Assembly (NCBI GenBank): GCA_003952965.2
Contig: CM025849.1
Location: 15,117,064-15,181,063 of the forward strand
Direction: 5' to 3'
Length of the DNA: 64,000 bases
DNA from: Morella rubra
Lineage: Eukaryota > Streptophyta > Magnoliopsida > Fagales > Myricaceae
Both the position numbers and the translations under genes were made by a program. Below, one piece after another: positions 24,243 through 37,000 of the stretch; the stretch's first letter is position 1; every line of letters begins with the position of its first letter. The notes beneath the pieces are model-generated. The model made no database searches. It worked only from the letters and a program-made list of their open reading frames with translations, and was not told where the DNA came from.

Positions 24243-26432
24243 TTGTATTTATCCCTTTTATTAATTACGCTTCCATAGATTGTGGATATTTGTTTTGTCA
24301 AACATATTACCAATATGGCATACAATAGTCTTACAGTTACGTTAATGTATAGTATATAAAGTGATCATTAATACTCGTTGGAGGACGATCTCTACCGAAT
24401 GCGATAAACCTGTAAGCTAAGAGTGATCAGTTATCTTTTATTTAATTTTGACCTCAATATGGAATCCAAAACAAGTGAATATAGTATATTGTTAGCAGGA
24501 CTAATCCATCTCTTCCATACAAAATTAAATTAATTAATAACTTAATCATTAAAGATAAGTGATAAATTCAAATGGTATCGAAATCAAGGTCCTGACTTTG
24601 ACACTGGACACTCGACTTTTCACTTCACTCCATACGGCCGGTGGTTTCAACATTGCTGCCCTATCCACAATCATAACATCGTCCAAAGGGTCAAAAGCGC
24701 AACAATATTGTCTTTTGGCCATTCAACAAGCAACTTCAGGCCCTCTAAAATGATGGTAGCATATGACTATTGCCTTTCGTATAGGCTGGGGAATATTTGC
24801 ACGCTATATCCGATGTTGAAATTAATATCCTTAAATTGTGATGTCTATCTCGCAAGTGGTCGTGCACCTTCCCCAACTTTTCTGACCAAATTATGTTGTT
24901 TCCATCCTGCAACTCAGAATTCTGTGTAATTCCTAACCACGAGTTTTTCCTTTTCCATGAGTTGACTCCACATTCCAAATGAGCTTGCAACTGGCCTGTG
25001 TCCATTGAACAGAACTTTCTACACCATGTTTAATGGAAAGTCTGGCCTAATTAAGCAGTTTCCACTTGCAGCTGGGGCCACAAGGAATTAAAATTATGAT
25101 CTTTTAATAAAGAACTAATTTTGGTACAGCTGATCTATATATGTTTCATACAGCTTGTGCTTTCTTGCTTAGTTTAGGGCCTTTGGATCAGGTGGGCGCA
25201 CATGAGGTTGTGAAAATTGACGGACTACCAAACATAATATTAATATTATATTATCGTTTAGATCCATGATGAGGGTTGGACCGTTGGGGTATGAAAAAAC
25301 TCTAGTAAACAATGATTATGTCATTACCCATGGTTACACAATTTTCACATGTGATATGATCAGTAGATATCACTTTAGGTACCAGTCATGCTTATTGGCA
25401 ACGATGTCATTGCGTGCAGTTTGACTGTTTAATGTTTGCTACAGAATATTCTGTCGTACTCATTATATATTAGAAAAAGTGTTCATATATATACCATCAT
25501 CAACTTTATCTATTGAAAATGATTATGTCGGTTTAATTATACCGATAAAGATTCTGTATAATTTTCTAACCGAATTGAACCCGTGTAATTTAGACACAAA
25601 ATTATAGAAGATTTTTGTCTCTCAAATTAAAATTTCATCTAAATCTAGTGGCTGACATGATCTAAATCTATCAGTCGCAAATTATACACCCAAGTGGTAG
25701 GCTTAGGCTTTTTTTTACCATTAGAAAAAGATCTGAGATCTAACCCTTGCTACTTATGGTTTTTCATCGCAAGTATGGAGCTTCCATTCCACACCTTTTT
25801 TATATACTTTTAATCTTTGAGAGCTGGCCCATGTAACCATATTGCTTACAAAGATATACGGGGCCTAATGGCCCAGTCTATTGCCTTCATGGTTTAGGTT
25901 AAGAATTTTGAACCAGTGCGGAAGCGTATGATGCCCCCAACTTGTGGTGGCTTTTTAGCTCTCTCCAGCCTCTAATTAGGATATTTTTGCGATTTAAAAC
26001 TTGAATTACATTACACAACTTAGAGACAGATAAATACAATATTTAGACTCTTTATAGAGTCCATACTACTCAAAATTACATTATACAATAGCTTAGAATT
26101 TTCATGTAGTGTCTATTGTCCTTGTATGCTGCAATTTGAGCAGAGACAAAATAAGACTGAAGGTCCAAAAATTGAGGACATTTTATATAATTTAAGTCTT
26201 ATATTTTATTTCTTCCATTGGCGCCTCAAAAATTACAATATTGTATTAAGCCCTCCAAAAATCACATCCCCTAAATTCGAGTAATGAATTGGACAATATA
26301 ATTATGTATACTTTGACCGGAGCCATTGAGAAGTTAGTTCTGATGTCAAAACAAGGTGTCTCCATCAATGAGAAGTTAGCTCCAGCCAATTGCGTCGGCC
26401 ACAACAGCCCTCTCGTGATTAGAAGGGGCTTG
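24243..26432. other. Intergenic, no gene seen
   Basis: Moderately AT-rich DNA without recognisable coding sequence. Open frames at 24559-25005 overlap on both strands and show no family signature. Confidence 0.4.
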
Positions 26433-26912
26433 ATGAGGACTTGGGTTATAGACCAAAAGATATATTTTAAAGTTAGAGTTATTCAAGCCTCTTATTAAGT
26501 CTTCTAATTAGGTTCTCTTAAGTAATGTGAGATCTCAACAATCCTCCATCCTTCGAAGACCGACGTCCTCGTCGTCTGCGTCTCCCACATGGCCTCTATA
26601 GGGGCTTTCACCGGACTTGGGCCTACCCTAACCCATACCGAATCTATAGGATCGAAGAAAATGGGGTCATGTAAGCCACCACACCACCTAGAAAGGAGGC
26701 ATAGGCCACCAATTGATGAGAACCTGAATTTTAGACCAAAAGACATACCTTAAAGTTCAAATTATCCAAACTCTCTTATTAAGTCTTTTAATTAGATTCT
26801 CTTAAATAATATAGACCACCAATTAAATAAGAACCTGAGTTCTGAATTAAAAAACATATTTTAAAATTAAAATTATTTAAATTTTTTTATTAAATCTTCT
26901 AATTAAGTTATC
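26433..26912 (+). repeat. Three imperfect copies of a ~100-bp dispersed motif
   Basis: Copies lie at about 26433-26540, 26719-26825 and 26831-26912. Each begins like GA(A/C)CTGAGTT or GGACTTGGGTT, continues ACCAAAAGA(C/T)ATA then AAAGTT, and ends CTTATTAAGTCTTCTAATTA. The third is the most degraded and AT-rich. A GC-richer 180-bp segment separates the first two. Confidence 0.7.
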
Positions 26913-26929
26913 TAGAAGAGTTGAATCTC

Positions 26930-27360
26930 AACGAGGCTGTGCAAGGCAAGGTTCTGCTGCCTCAGTTGGAGCCAGCCAGCTGCCACACATCCAGCAAAAG
27001 AATCACGGGGAGTCCGAGCCCAAGTACAATTATTTAGGTTTGACCCGGCTCGAAAAGGAATCAAACGTAAAGGGAGCACGCAGAGTGATGATCAGCAGAA
27101 GCAAAAAGCGAGGGCGCCGGTACGGCCGTTGTATCGGCGCTCGAGCCGCTCCGCCGACATGTCTCGACGCTTTACAATTAATGTAGATGGTGACATTGGC
27201 GAACACTTCCTGGTTGTTCACGTGCACTGCTAAAGCAATTGGTTGTTCCGTTGACTCGCCCTGTATCTCTGTTCCTGCTTTCCGCCCGTGGTCCCCGTCA
27301 TCTCTGGTGCCCGTCGCCCACTTTGAGTCCGCCAGCAACTTTTGTGTCCGGGGAAGAATA
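26930..27360. other. GC-rich island without an assignable gene
   Basis: This block is distinctly richer in G+C and CpG than its surroundings and has overlapping open frames on both strands (27030-27338 minus, 27187-27375 plus). Neither resembles a known domain. It could be a decayed exon, a promoter remnant or a low-copy insertion. Confidence 0.3.
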
Positions 27361-28600
27361 AAGAATAATAACTAATAATATTTTGGCTAAGTAAACTTCG
27401 GTATTATTGGTAGCCTTTCTGTCTAATACTAATTGCAATTTTTTTTTTTTGGATTGCTTAGTAAAATTTGGGAAGAGATAGCACGAGTAAGTGTATTATT
27501 ATCTAGGGATAAAGATAGGATTTATCTTTAAGAGGAGTCTAATATAATTTTTGTTTGAAATTTTTTTCTACTAAAATGTAGAGGCCATATTAAGTGTATT
27601 TTGACTAATCTTAAGACCTTTAAATTTACAGTATAATCAAAATAAGTATAGTCATAATGTAATAATATCTTTTAAACTTAAAAAAGAAAAGAAATTATAA
27701 ACTTTAACTTAATTGTTAAAATCAAATTTTCATCAATTATGCTATTTGAACTGGACATTCGAGTAAAAATCATCAATTATTATATTAGTACTAAAATCTT
27801 GTGTGGGCGAATGTAATCAAAAATTTAAAATTTTCAGAATAAATAGCTCATAAATTATTGACAAAGACACAAAGTAATTTTAAAATCTAGTCAAAATAAC
27901 ATAGACATACACAAATAATAGAGTAATAAATATTTTAATTAAACAATAATAATGATATGTAATAACATTTAAAATTCTAACTTTCAAGATACTTTTTTTG
28001 TGTGCAAAGTAAAAAATTTGTTGTATTCAAGAGTTGAATATGAATTTATTTTTTATTTTTTATTTTTTATATGAGATAAAATATGTGAGAGAAAAAAAAA
28101 AGATCATTGAGAAAAAATCTGAAAAATCGAGAAACAATTGAGAGCCAACAAGATTACTATCAAATTTGCCTATATATTAAAAAAATCTGCAAAAATTTGA
28201 AATTTTAGCTATGTATAAAAAAAATTGCAAAAAGTTTGAAGGCCCTGCCTCCGTAGCTTGGTTATTCGTTATAGTATTTATGCTGTCTAAAATTTTTATA
28301 TATAATATTAAATAATATATTAATTATTTAATTTATTTTTTTTCAAAATTATAATATAATCGAATAAAAAATTAACGAGAAGCTTAATACATTTTATTAA
28401 ATATAAAATTAAAGCTGTCCCTCGTTTGCCGTGCAAAATTCATGGTAACCACAACCGTCAAGGTTAAACTTTTCGTGCAACCCAGTTTTGTATCGAACGT
28501 TTAATCTTCTCACTTAGGAAAAAAAAAAAAACGTTTAATCATCTCCCTGTACTTTAGGAAGAAGAATAGCCCACCCTAAGTGTGGAATATAGTTTAGGGT
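27361..28600. other. Very AT-rich intergenic DNA
   Basis: Long runs of A and T, no coding frame and no element termini seen. Confidence 0.5.
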
Positions 28601-28639
28601 CTGATGCGTAATCGTGACACCTGTAGTACGGCAGTAAGC

Positions 28640-28760
28640 AGTTGCCGATTGTGTGGTGGCCTTGCTAGGGTTGGGGGGTTTAGTAGGTTAGGAGCAATAA
28701 GACCCTGGGTTCGATCCGACATTCTCAGAAAAAGAACGTCTCACGCTGTTGGAAACGATG
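28640..28760 (+). mobile_element. Possible tRNA-derived SINE remnant
   Basis: GTTTAGTAGGTTAGG (28678-28692) resembles a pol III A box. GGTTCGATCC (28708-28717) is a good B box at a tRNA-like spacing. The sequence does not fold as a complete tRNA by eye, so a SINE head is more likely. No target duplication was found. Confidence 0.35.
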
Positions 28761-30514
28761 CGTGTCAGTGTCAGTGTCACGCAGATGACCCTAATGGCAT
28801 CTTTTTGGGCCTCCCATTTCCCTCCTCTCTGTCCTTGATAGTTGATAATATGATTGCTTCGCGGACTCCGCACCCACGATCTGCACCTACACGTGCTAGC
28901 ATATTCCCCGAGTCGAACTCACCCGAGTAGAGGTCGACTCGTCCGACTCCGAGCTCAAGGACCGAGATTTCCAGAGCTTCCCGAGCAGCCCCCACCAAAT
29001 GCTCCGACACGTCCCATCATCGTCATCAAACGAGGCTAGAGCTTTCGTTGCAGTCCCTGACGATGCTGGCTAACACGTGAAATTGCCAATCAGCTAGACC
29101 ACTAGCTGTTGGGTTGTCCCTAGCTGTCAAATTGAAACGGTTAAGGTTAGAATGCTGCAAGCTGCATATAAGAATTTTGTCAAGAATTTTAAAACCCGCA
29201 AGTTCGTTTCATAGGCCACGATATAAGGCTATGTGGTAATGGTTTAAAAAAAAAATTAAAAATATTTTTCAATGCAAACATGTTTTTTATTAAAAAAAAA
29301 AAATTATCTTTTTTTTTTTAAAAAACAACAAAAAAATTCATAAAAACTTCCCTTACAAAGAATATCAATTTTGCTAAGGACCACTTCAAAGCAAAAAGAC
29401 AACGTACCTACTGCACTTTTTAAGACCCTGTAGCCCGGGGTTCCTTGGCCTGGCTATGGGGCGGCAAGGGGGGACCTTCTAGTTTGATTGAAAAGTATAT
29501 CTGTGTTGTTTAATAGTCAGATAAGAAAAGCCACATACATTGGTATTGGTCGCCATTCGATGTTCCATTCTTTTAACCAACCAATCTCGATCGTTTCCTC
29601 TTAAGAGTTAAAGCTTGCGGTCTAGAAAAGTATCCTTCATTGGCCCATTAATTTTCTGTTTTTTCCTCGACAGATAATAGTGATGTTATCTGGATTGTCG
29701 GTTTGGCTTGTGATTGATTTACATCTTTCTTTGTTTTTGTTTTGTAAGGGGCCAAGTCTTATAAATGAGATAAATTGACGTACTAATTTTGAGTTCCCAA
29801 ATAAATCAATTTTGTCGGATTTCAAATTTTTAAAATTTATCAATATTTACTTTATTATAAGATTCAATCTTCCATATGGTGTAAAGTAGTTTATTTTCTA
29901 TGCATTTAAAATGTAAGATTTTATTAGAAATCAAAATAGACTGGTAAATGATATTTTAGTGATAACTGGGAGCAGAAGTGATGATTTTGACAAGATTATC
30001 TAGAAACTGCTTGGCTACGAGAAAATCATTATCTTAAGCTTCATCTAGTTATTTCTTCAAAAAAAAAAAACCAAAAAAATCGTAACATTCCACTATATAT
30101 ATATATATAAATATTCCATCTATTTCGATTCGGCGCGTTTGAAATCTTTTTTCAAACTTTTTTAAATTAATAGCTAATTTTTATCTTTGTAATTATTTTT
30201 TATTAAATAAATTATAACTTAAAATATTTAAAAGGATGATATTTTATACGTTGGAAATTCAGGTTGCGAGACACGTAAATATCTAATGAGTGGTTTTAAC
30301 TTTGAAGTATAAGATTTGTACCTTATGGGCTACTCTATAATCTTATTTTGTGATTCAGCATCAACCATAGCACTTATTTCTAGACAATGTGATAAACAAA
30401 GTGGACCACATCATCAACATTACCGAGTCGGAAGAGTAAATTAGTGGTTGAAACTGGTTGCAGTGATGAGGATATCGACACTTGCACTGCAAACATTTTT
30501 TTTTTTTTTTGGTT
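28761..30514. other. Intergenic, no gene seen
   Basis: 28780-29050 is fairly GC-rich with open frames on both strands, none recognisable. The rest is AT-rich with homopolymer runs (29250-29340, 30060-30110). Confidence 0.4.
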
Positions 30515-30830
30515 TCATTACCTATATCAACTAATTATTTCGGATATTCCGTTAAGGTTTTTTTTTAGTTGATTTAGATGGAATGCAAGTATCTGGCGTA
30601 TGAAATGATAATTTATGTAAATTTTTAACCTTGCCATTTTTATAAGAGTAAAATCATCACCGCAAACTATCCTTTTTTTTGGTTACACCAATTACTTATT
30701 TCGTACATTTTGTTTAAGTTTTTTCGTTGATTTAGATAGAAAGTTAGTTTCTCGTGTATAAAATGAAATTTTCAGTGATGTCAATTTTTGTGAAGGTAAA
30801 ATTGTCATTTCAACTGTTAAATCCTCAATT
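30515..30830 (+). repeat. Two diverged ~150-bp direct repeats
   Basis: About 30520-30660 and 30683-30830 share the order ATTATTTCG..ATT..GTT(A)AG, GTTGATTTAGAT(G/A)GAA, CGTATGAAATGA/CGTGTATAAAATGA, then GTAAAAT(C/T). They look like two copies of the same MITE-like element or an old tandem duplication. Confidence 0.55.
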
Positions 30831-31259
30831 TTCATCTAAATTGACATCAAATGTTAATGAATGTTACGGAGTGTCTAAAATACAGTAATTAATGCAATAT
30901 AAGAAAACTGATTGTTTGAGCTGCAAAAGTTGATAGTAAAGGTATTTTGAGGTTTGGTCGGTAGCTTAAAGCTTATTCTCGTCCTTTTCTGGACTGTGTT
31001 TTTGGCTCAAAAGCAACAATCTGTCCTTTTCAAAATGTAACTCATACTGAGGGGTCTGTTTGATTTTAAACCACGGCTTGGAAAGGTTACAAATGGCTTT
31101 ACTGAAGGATAGAATCAGATGCTTAGAAGGAAAAAAAGAGAGAAAAAAAAAAGGATGGAATCAGATGGAAATAGTGAACCAAGTTGTTCCTGTCGGCAAA
31201 TAGTAAGACAAGTGTAGCTACGGAACACGGTTGGGATATTGATGGAAACAAAAATAAAA

Positions 31260-31657
31260 GGGAAAAATATACTTTTCACTCATGAACTATCATATATTTT
31301 ATATTTTATATTCTAAATTATTAATTTTGACATAATACACTCTCTAATTATTAATTTTTAATATTTTATACCTTTTTATCAAATTTTCAGACTAAAATGA
31401 CGATAATGCCTTAACTCATTTTGCATATATTGAAGATATTGTTATCAATTCAGTAATTTCTTAAGGGTATTATTGTCAAATGAAGGGTACAAAATGTTTA
31501 ATATTAGTAGTTGGAGGGTGTAATGTGTCAAAGTAGGCAGTTTAAGGTGCAAAGTATATAACATTGGTAGTTTGAGGTGTAATGTCTTAAAATGGTAGTT
31601 TGGGGTGCAATATGTCACTACTCCAGTAGTTTGTGGGTGAAAAGTATATTTTTTCTC
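31260..31657. mobile_element. 398-bp Mutator-type MITE
   Basis: The left end GGGAAAAATATACTTTTCAC pairs with the right end GTGAAAAGTATATTTTTTCTC (first 20 bases considered). The element is flanked by a perfect 9-bp duplication AAAATAAAA (31251-31259 and 31658-31666). It carries no coding capacity. Repeated GTAGTTTGAGGTG words lie near the right end. Confidence 0.88.
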
Positions 31658-31666
31658 AAAATAAAA

Positions 31667-33180
31667 CGAAAAACGGCTACTTTTATATAGAGCAGTAATT
31701 GCTCTTTTATTTTACTTTTTACGCAACCTGAATAGAGCAGTAATTACTCACGTGGCAGTAAACAATTGACTAGAAAGTTTTGAATTTTGAACCGATCACG
31801 CTAGAATTTGAGGAACTCTACTCCATGGGTTGCTAGTAAGTTTTTTTTTTTTTTTTTTGAGTAACAAAGAAAAATTATGTGACGTAAGTTGCTGAATGAA
31901 CTCATTTAATGTACATATAAATTTTAGAGAGCTAGGTTAGACTCATCCACATCTCTGTGATTTCTGCTTAAGTGAGTTACGATATTTATCCAGCAAAAAA
32001 TTACACATATAACCTTTGCGCCACTCAAGTACAGATTAAACATAACTAATGAGGCATGTAATGGGTTAGGCTAGTAAGTTAGAGAAGAGGCAGTGTGGCC
32101 ACACTATAATAAAACTCTCACATGTTCTTTCTAATTTATTATTTGAATTATAATTTAATTTAAGTAGAGATAGACACGTTATATATTAAACGTTGTAGAG
32201 TTTATATTGATTGATAATTAATACAGATAATATTAAAATCATGTATGATTCATATTCAGTATCTATTTACTTTTGACTTGAACTACCTTATTCGAACTGT
32301 AGAGAAACTATTAATCATTCAAAGAGTTATCTAAATCTCGACTCTACACAACGTCAATACTACCTTTACGGACCAATATTACTCATCAAATCGTACATCA
32401 TGTTTTTTGTTTCTTTTGAACAAATACCCAAATTCAAGTATCCATGGAGCCACGGCACACTCAAAACCCTCAAAAATAGAAATTATTGTAAAATTTACCA
32501 TTATTATTTTTTTGCATTGACCCCCACACAATTTCAATATTATATTTCAATCCCCAAAGCTAAATTCTGGCTTGGGCCCGCTTATGAAAAAGATAGTATA
32601 AAAGACTCATGTCTCAAGAGATGCACAACAGTTTCATCACCTCATCCTCGCGACCCCCCAGATATCAAACCGCTTGAGCAGTAAGCGTCTTTGTCACTGA
32701 GCAAATACTTCCAAGCATCAACCTTGAATGAATTTGACTGAACAAAAATGTACAAGAAATCCAAAACACTAAAAACTGTTCTCCCACATTATTCACGATA
32801 TACCAACTCAACAATCTGAAAAGCTCACCAAAAAATCTATAAAAAAAAAAAAAAAAAATCTCACCATAAAAAAAACACAAAAATGTGAAAAACACGCATA
32901 TTTTGAAAAAAAAGCCTGTGCGAGTTAACCCATGGTTAACTTGTCTGATACGGGCAAGAGGTAATAAATAACCATGGTTAGTTTGTCCACTTATGGCTGC
33001 TCTGATTTCAGAGCAGAGTACTTGTCGTAAGTTGAAGAGTTCCGTCCTATATGCATAGAAAATAAAAAAATAAAACTCACGATATTTGTTCGAATCCGCG
33101 TATGATGTCTGAAGCTTAACTTCAACAGCACTAAATGCTGTTTCCAAATTAATTATCATTTGGGTGAGTTAGGATTTTGC
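31667..33180. other. Intergenic upstream of the ARF gene
   Basis: No gene recognised. A 164-codon frame on the - strand (32665-33159) is dominated by Phe from poly-A runs and is not accepted. The region probably includes distal promoter sequence of the downstream gene. Confidence 0.4.
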
Positions 33181-34081
33181 TTCTGTTCCAGCGAGAGAGG
33201 GAGACGGAATCCTTTTTTTTTTTGAGATCCGAAAAGCTAGTAGATAAGAACAAATATCAGGGACAGACGGAGACCTGATCTTAGAATTGTTGCTTCCTGA
33301 ACCGGGTAGTGGTCTGATCGACGATTAATCTCTCTCTCTCCCATGCGTGCATGCAGTCACTGAGTCAAACAAAAAACTCAAAAAGAGAGAGAAAACGCCG
33401 ACGCAGAATTTTTTGTTTGGCTGGAGCAGTATTTGACTGTAGTTAGTGTATCAGTTGAGATTTGGCAGAAGTTTGTCTCTGGGTCTTTCATTTCCAACCG
33501 GTGTATCTTCTGAACCGGAGTAATTTCAAGCTGTTGAATCTGAGATTTAGCGTCCGAATCTGCATTTTAATGAGCTTAGAAAAATTCGGTTTCGGACCGT
33601 TCTAAGAGGTTTCGCCGTGAATTATTCAGAAACGAGAGGAATGACTCCGCGTCAAGGGAAAATGTGTGAAAATGGATCCGTAAAGCTCAGTAGTTTGTAA
33701 AGGACACTTTCTGTAGGCGCAGCTAGTAATCTCTATTTGTGCTCATTTGGGGCTTCAGACAGTGTAAAGGGTTCGTCTTCAGATGCACATATTCTTTCCT
33801 TTCAAGGTTTGAAGGAGGACAGTGAAGAGTTTCCGAGCGCGTATATTCGATTTTAATGCTCAAGAAAGAAAGGTAAGGGACACTTTATTGTCTAGCCCTC
33901 ACTCTATTGTGTGAATTTAATGAAGTGTTTCACTTTATTTACTTCTTGTGCTCGTTTAACTTGTTTAGGATTTTTTCTCCGTTGTGCGTAGTATTTCCGA
34001 GGTAGACTGAGAAAACAAAGTATAATAGAAGAAGCACTGTTCGATCGCTGATTTTCGTCTCCCAAACTTCGCATTCTGATA
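33181..34081 (+). promoter_or_regulatory. Promoter-proximal region and 5' leader of the ARF gene
   Basis: GC content rises and GA/CT tracts appear (GCGAGAGAGGGAGACGG near 33191, TCTCTCTCTC near 33331), typical of plant leaders and core promoters. The transcription start cannot be fixed. TGTCTC, the canonical auxin-response element, occurs at 33474-33479. A possible 5'UTR intron runs from GTAAGG at 33873 to TGCGTAG at 33991, with a second candidate acceptor TTGTTTAG at 33968. The CDS starts at 34082; upstream frames are short. Confidence 0.5.
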
Positions 34082-37000
34082 ATGGAGGCGGAGAACTGCT
34101 TGGATCCTCAGCTATGGCACGCCTGCGCCGGAGGCATGGTCCAGATGCCTCTGGTTAACTCCAAGGTCTTCTACTTCCCTCAGGGTCACGCCGAGCACGC
34201 CCAGGCCCGCGTCGATTTCTCTCTCTTACCCAGAATCCCTGCTCTCATTCCTTGCCGAGTCGGGGCCGTTAAGTTCTTAGCTGATCCTGAAACCGATGAG
34301 GTTTTCGCGAAGATCAGATTGATTCCAATGGGAAACGCCGAGCTTGATGCTTTTGAAAATGGAGTTATGGAGGATAATGGGTCGGAGAATCCAGAGAAAC
34401 CTGCTTCCTTCGCCAAGACATTGACCCAATCTGACGCCAACAATGGGGGCGGTTTCTCGGTTCCGAGGTACTGTGCGGAGACGATATTCCCGCGGTTGGA
34501 TTACTCAGCGGATCCGCCGGTTCAGACCGTGATTGCCAAGGATGTTCATGGCGAGGTCTGGAAATTCAGGCATATTTACAGAGGGACTCCTCGTCGCCAT
34601 TTGTTAACTACTGGGTGGAGCACGTTCGTGAACCACAAGAAGCTGGTTGCAGGTGATTCCATTGTCTTCATGAGAGCTGAAAATGGCGATCTTTGTGTCG
34701 GTATTCGACGAGCCAAGCGGGGAATTGGTGGTGGACCAGGGTCCCCATCTGGTTGGAACCGCGGTACCAGCCATCCCGATTCGCCATATGGTGGATTTTC
34801 GGTGCTTTTGAGGGAGGAGGAGACTAAAGGAATGCGACATGGGGAAATCCCAAGCCCGGGTGGCAATTTGACAGGAAAGGGAAGACTGAGGCCTGAATCT
34901 GTTATTGAAGCTGCGGCTCTTGCTGCGGGTGGGAAGCCATTTGAGGTTGTTTATTATCCGAGGGCAAGCACGCCGGAGTTCTACGTTAAGGCCTCGGCTG
35001 TGAAGTCGGCAATGAGGATTCAGTGGTGCTCTGGTATAAGGTTTAAGATGGCATTTGAAACGGAGGATTCTTCCCGGATCAGTTGGTTCATGGGAACCAT
35101 AGCTTCTATTCAGGTTGCTGACCCCCTCCGCTGGCCTAAGTCGCCTTGGCGGCTTCTTCAGGTGTTGTGCTTCTCCATAATTCTTATAGTGCTGTGCAAT
35201 AGTTTGGTGGTATTTTGGTTGCTGAATCTGTATCTTCTTAAAAATAAGTCAGATTTTTCAGAGCTATGTTTCTTTGGCACTCATCTTCAGAACACTTTTT
35301 TTTATAGGGTTGAACGACATTTATGCACCAGGTTTCCTTTTGATGGCCTATTTTATTCTACACGCCGTGTATCAGTTTGTCTTACACTAGAATGTTGAGG
35401 TCTCCCGGGCTTTAGGTCAGGTTTGTGGATAGATTCTGCTGTCCTATTCTAGTGACTTGAGCAGAATGCATCTTAGTTTTTTAGGCCACTTCTTTGCAAA
35501 CTGTATCTTAGTAGTTTTATATTGTGCTCTGCTGGACAGAAACCAAATATTTGTGTCCTGGTTCTAATTAAACATTACAATGAAAAAGATTGGTGACAGA
35601 GCAGAACTAGAAACTATTGGTCGATGTACTTGGGGTTGCAAGCTGGATGGTACACTACTTGGTTTTGGAAGATATGTTATAAAGTGTCTGACCCTAGATT
35701 TAACATAGGGGCTTAGCTTAAGAATGCATACACTTATTTATGATGATGGCTTAAGCGGTTAAGCGGTTGCAGTTAAGGTTGGTGAAATTTTCGTACATAT
35801 ATCACCCTTCTCATATTGTTATTCTTGCATTGGAAAATATATGTCTCTATCTTTTCCTTTTCGCTGTGCTAGCAGAAAGAAACATGATTGAATTGCAAAC
35901 TTGTGTGTGTTGTGCATCAAGGGATACAAATTCCTCCTATGTGATTGTTGAGTTCAAAATTAGTGGTCTTGGGATGAACCTTTTTCCAAGCTCTGATGTC
36001 AGAAAATGGCCAAGAAAAAATTATGGCTTTTTGTTTCTTCAGTAAATTCAAGGAAAAAATTGCAGTTCTTGGAAATATATAATATAAATTTCTTCACATT
36101 AGAAGTCATATGAATCTGAGATAAATATAAAAGTGTTTTCCGAAGCCTAACCTCAACTTAACCAGCTTCTAGTATCACTTTCTCGTTACATCTATTCGCA
36201 AACAAACATTTCAGGTGACATGGGATGAGCCGGATTTGTTACACAATGTAAAGCGTGTCAGTCCATGGTTGGTTGAACTGGTGTCGAACATGCCGGTCAC
36301 CCACCTCTCACCTTTCTTACCGCCAAGAAGAAAGTTGCGCCTTCAACAACACCCGGACTTCCCCCATGATGTCCAATTTCCAATGCTGTCAATTTCGGAC
36401 TACCCCATTTGGCCCAGCAGCCCTTTGTGTTGTCCATCTGATAATGCTCCTGCAGGCATACAGGGAGCCAGGCATGCTCAATTTGGACTTTCTTTATTGG
36501 ATCTTCACTTTAACAGCAAACTACAGTCAGAGCTATTTCCGTCCAATTTCCAGCCGTTCAACTTTCAATCTAGAAGTTGCAATGGCATCATGACAGGCAA
36601 CACAAACAGCAATGAAAACGTATCTTGCTTGCTAACGATAGGAAATTCTAGTCTGAATGTGCAGAAACCAGATACTGTGAAGAAACATCAGTTTTTACTC
36701 TTTGGTCAACCAATACTCACTGAACAGCAGATCTCTCAAAGCTGTTCTAGTAAGACAGCCTCTGCAGTTGTTACCAGGAAAAGATCCTCAGATGGGAATC
36801 AAGTAAAAGTAAAGTTTCTTTCTGATGGTTCGGGATCTATGCTTGAAGGCAGATTTTCACCAGAAAATACATCAAGTGCTGGATTTTCTTGGCACCAGGG
36901 TTCCCATACTGCTGAACTTGGCATGGACATTGGTCACTGCAAGGTTTTCATGGAGTCGGAGGATGTGGGACGCACCCTTGACCTCTCAGTTCTTGGATCT

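Noticed and set aside
27030-27375. Overlapping frames on both strands in the GC-rich island
   Set aside because: Long frames are expected by chance in GC-rich DNA; neither shows a domain or plausible exon structure.
28678-28717. tRNA gene
   Set aside because: A and B boxes are present, but no acceptor stem or anticodon arm could be folded; a SINE head is more likely.
32665-33159. 164-codon open frame on the - strand upstream of the ARF gene
   Set aside because: Phe-rich because of poly-A runs on the + strand, no domain, and it overlaps the promoter region.
34186-34866. Antisense frames within ARF exon 1
   Set aside because: Shadows of the ARF coding sequence.
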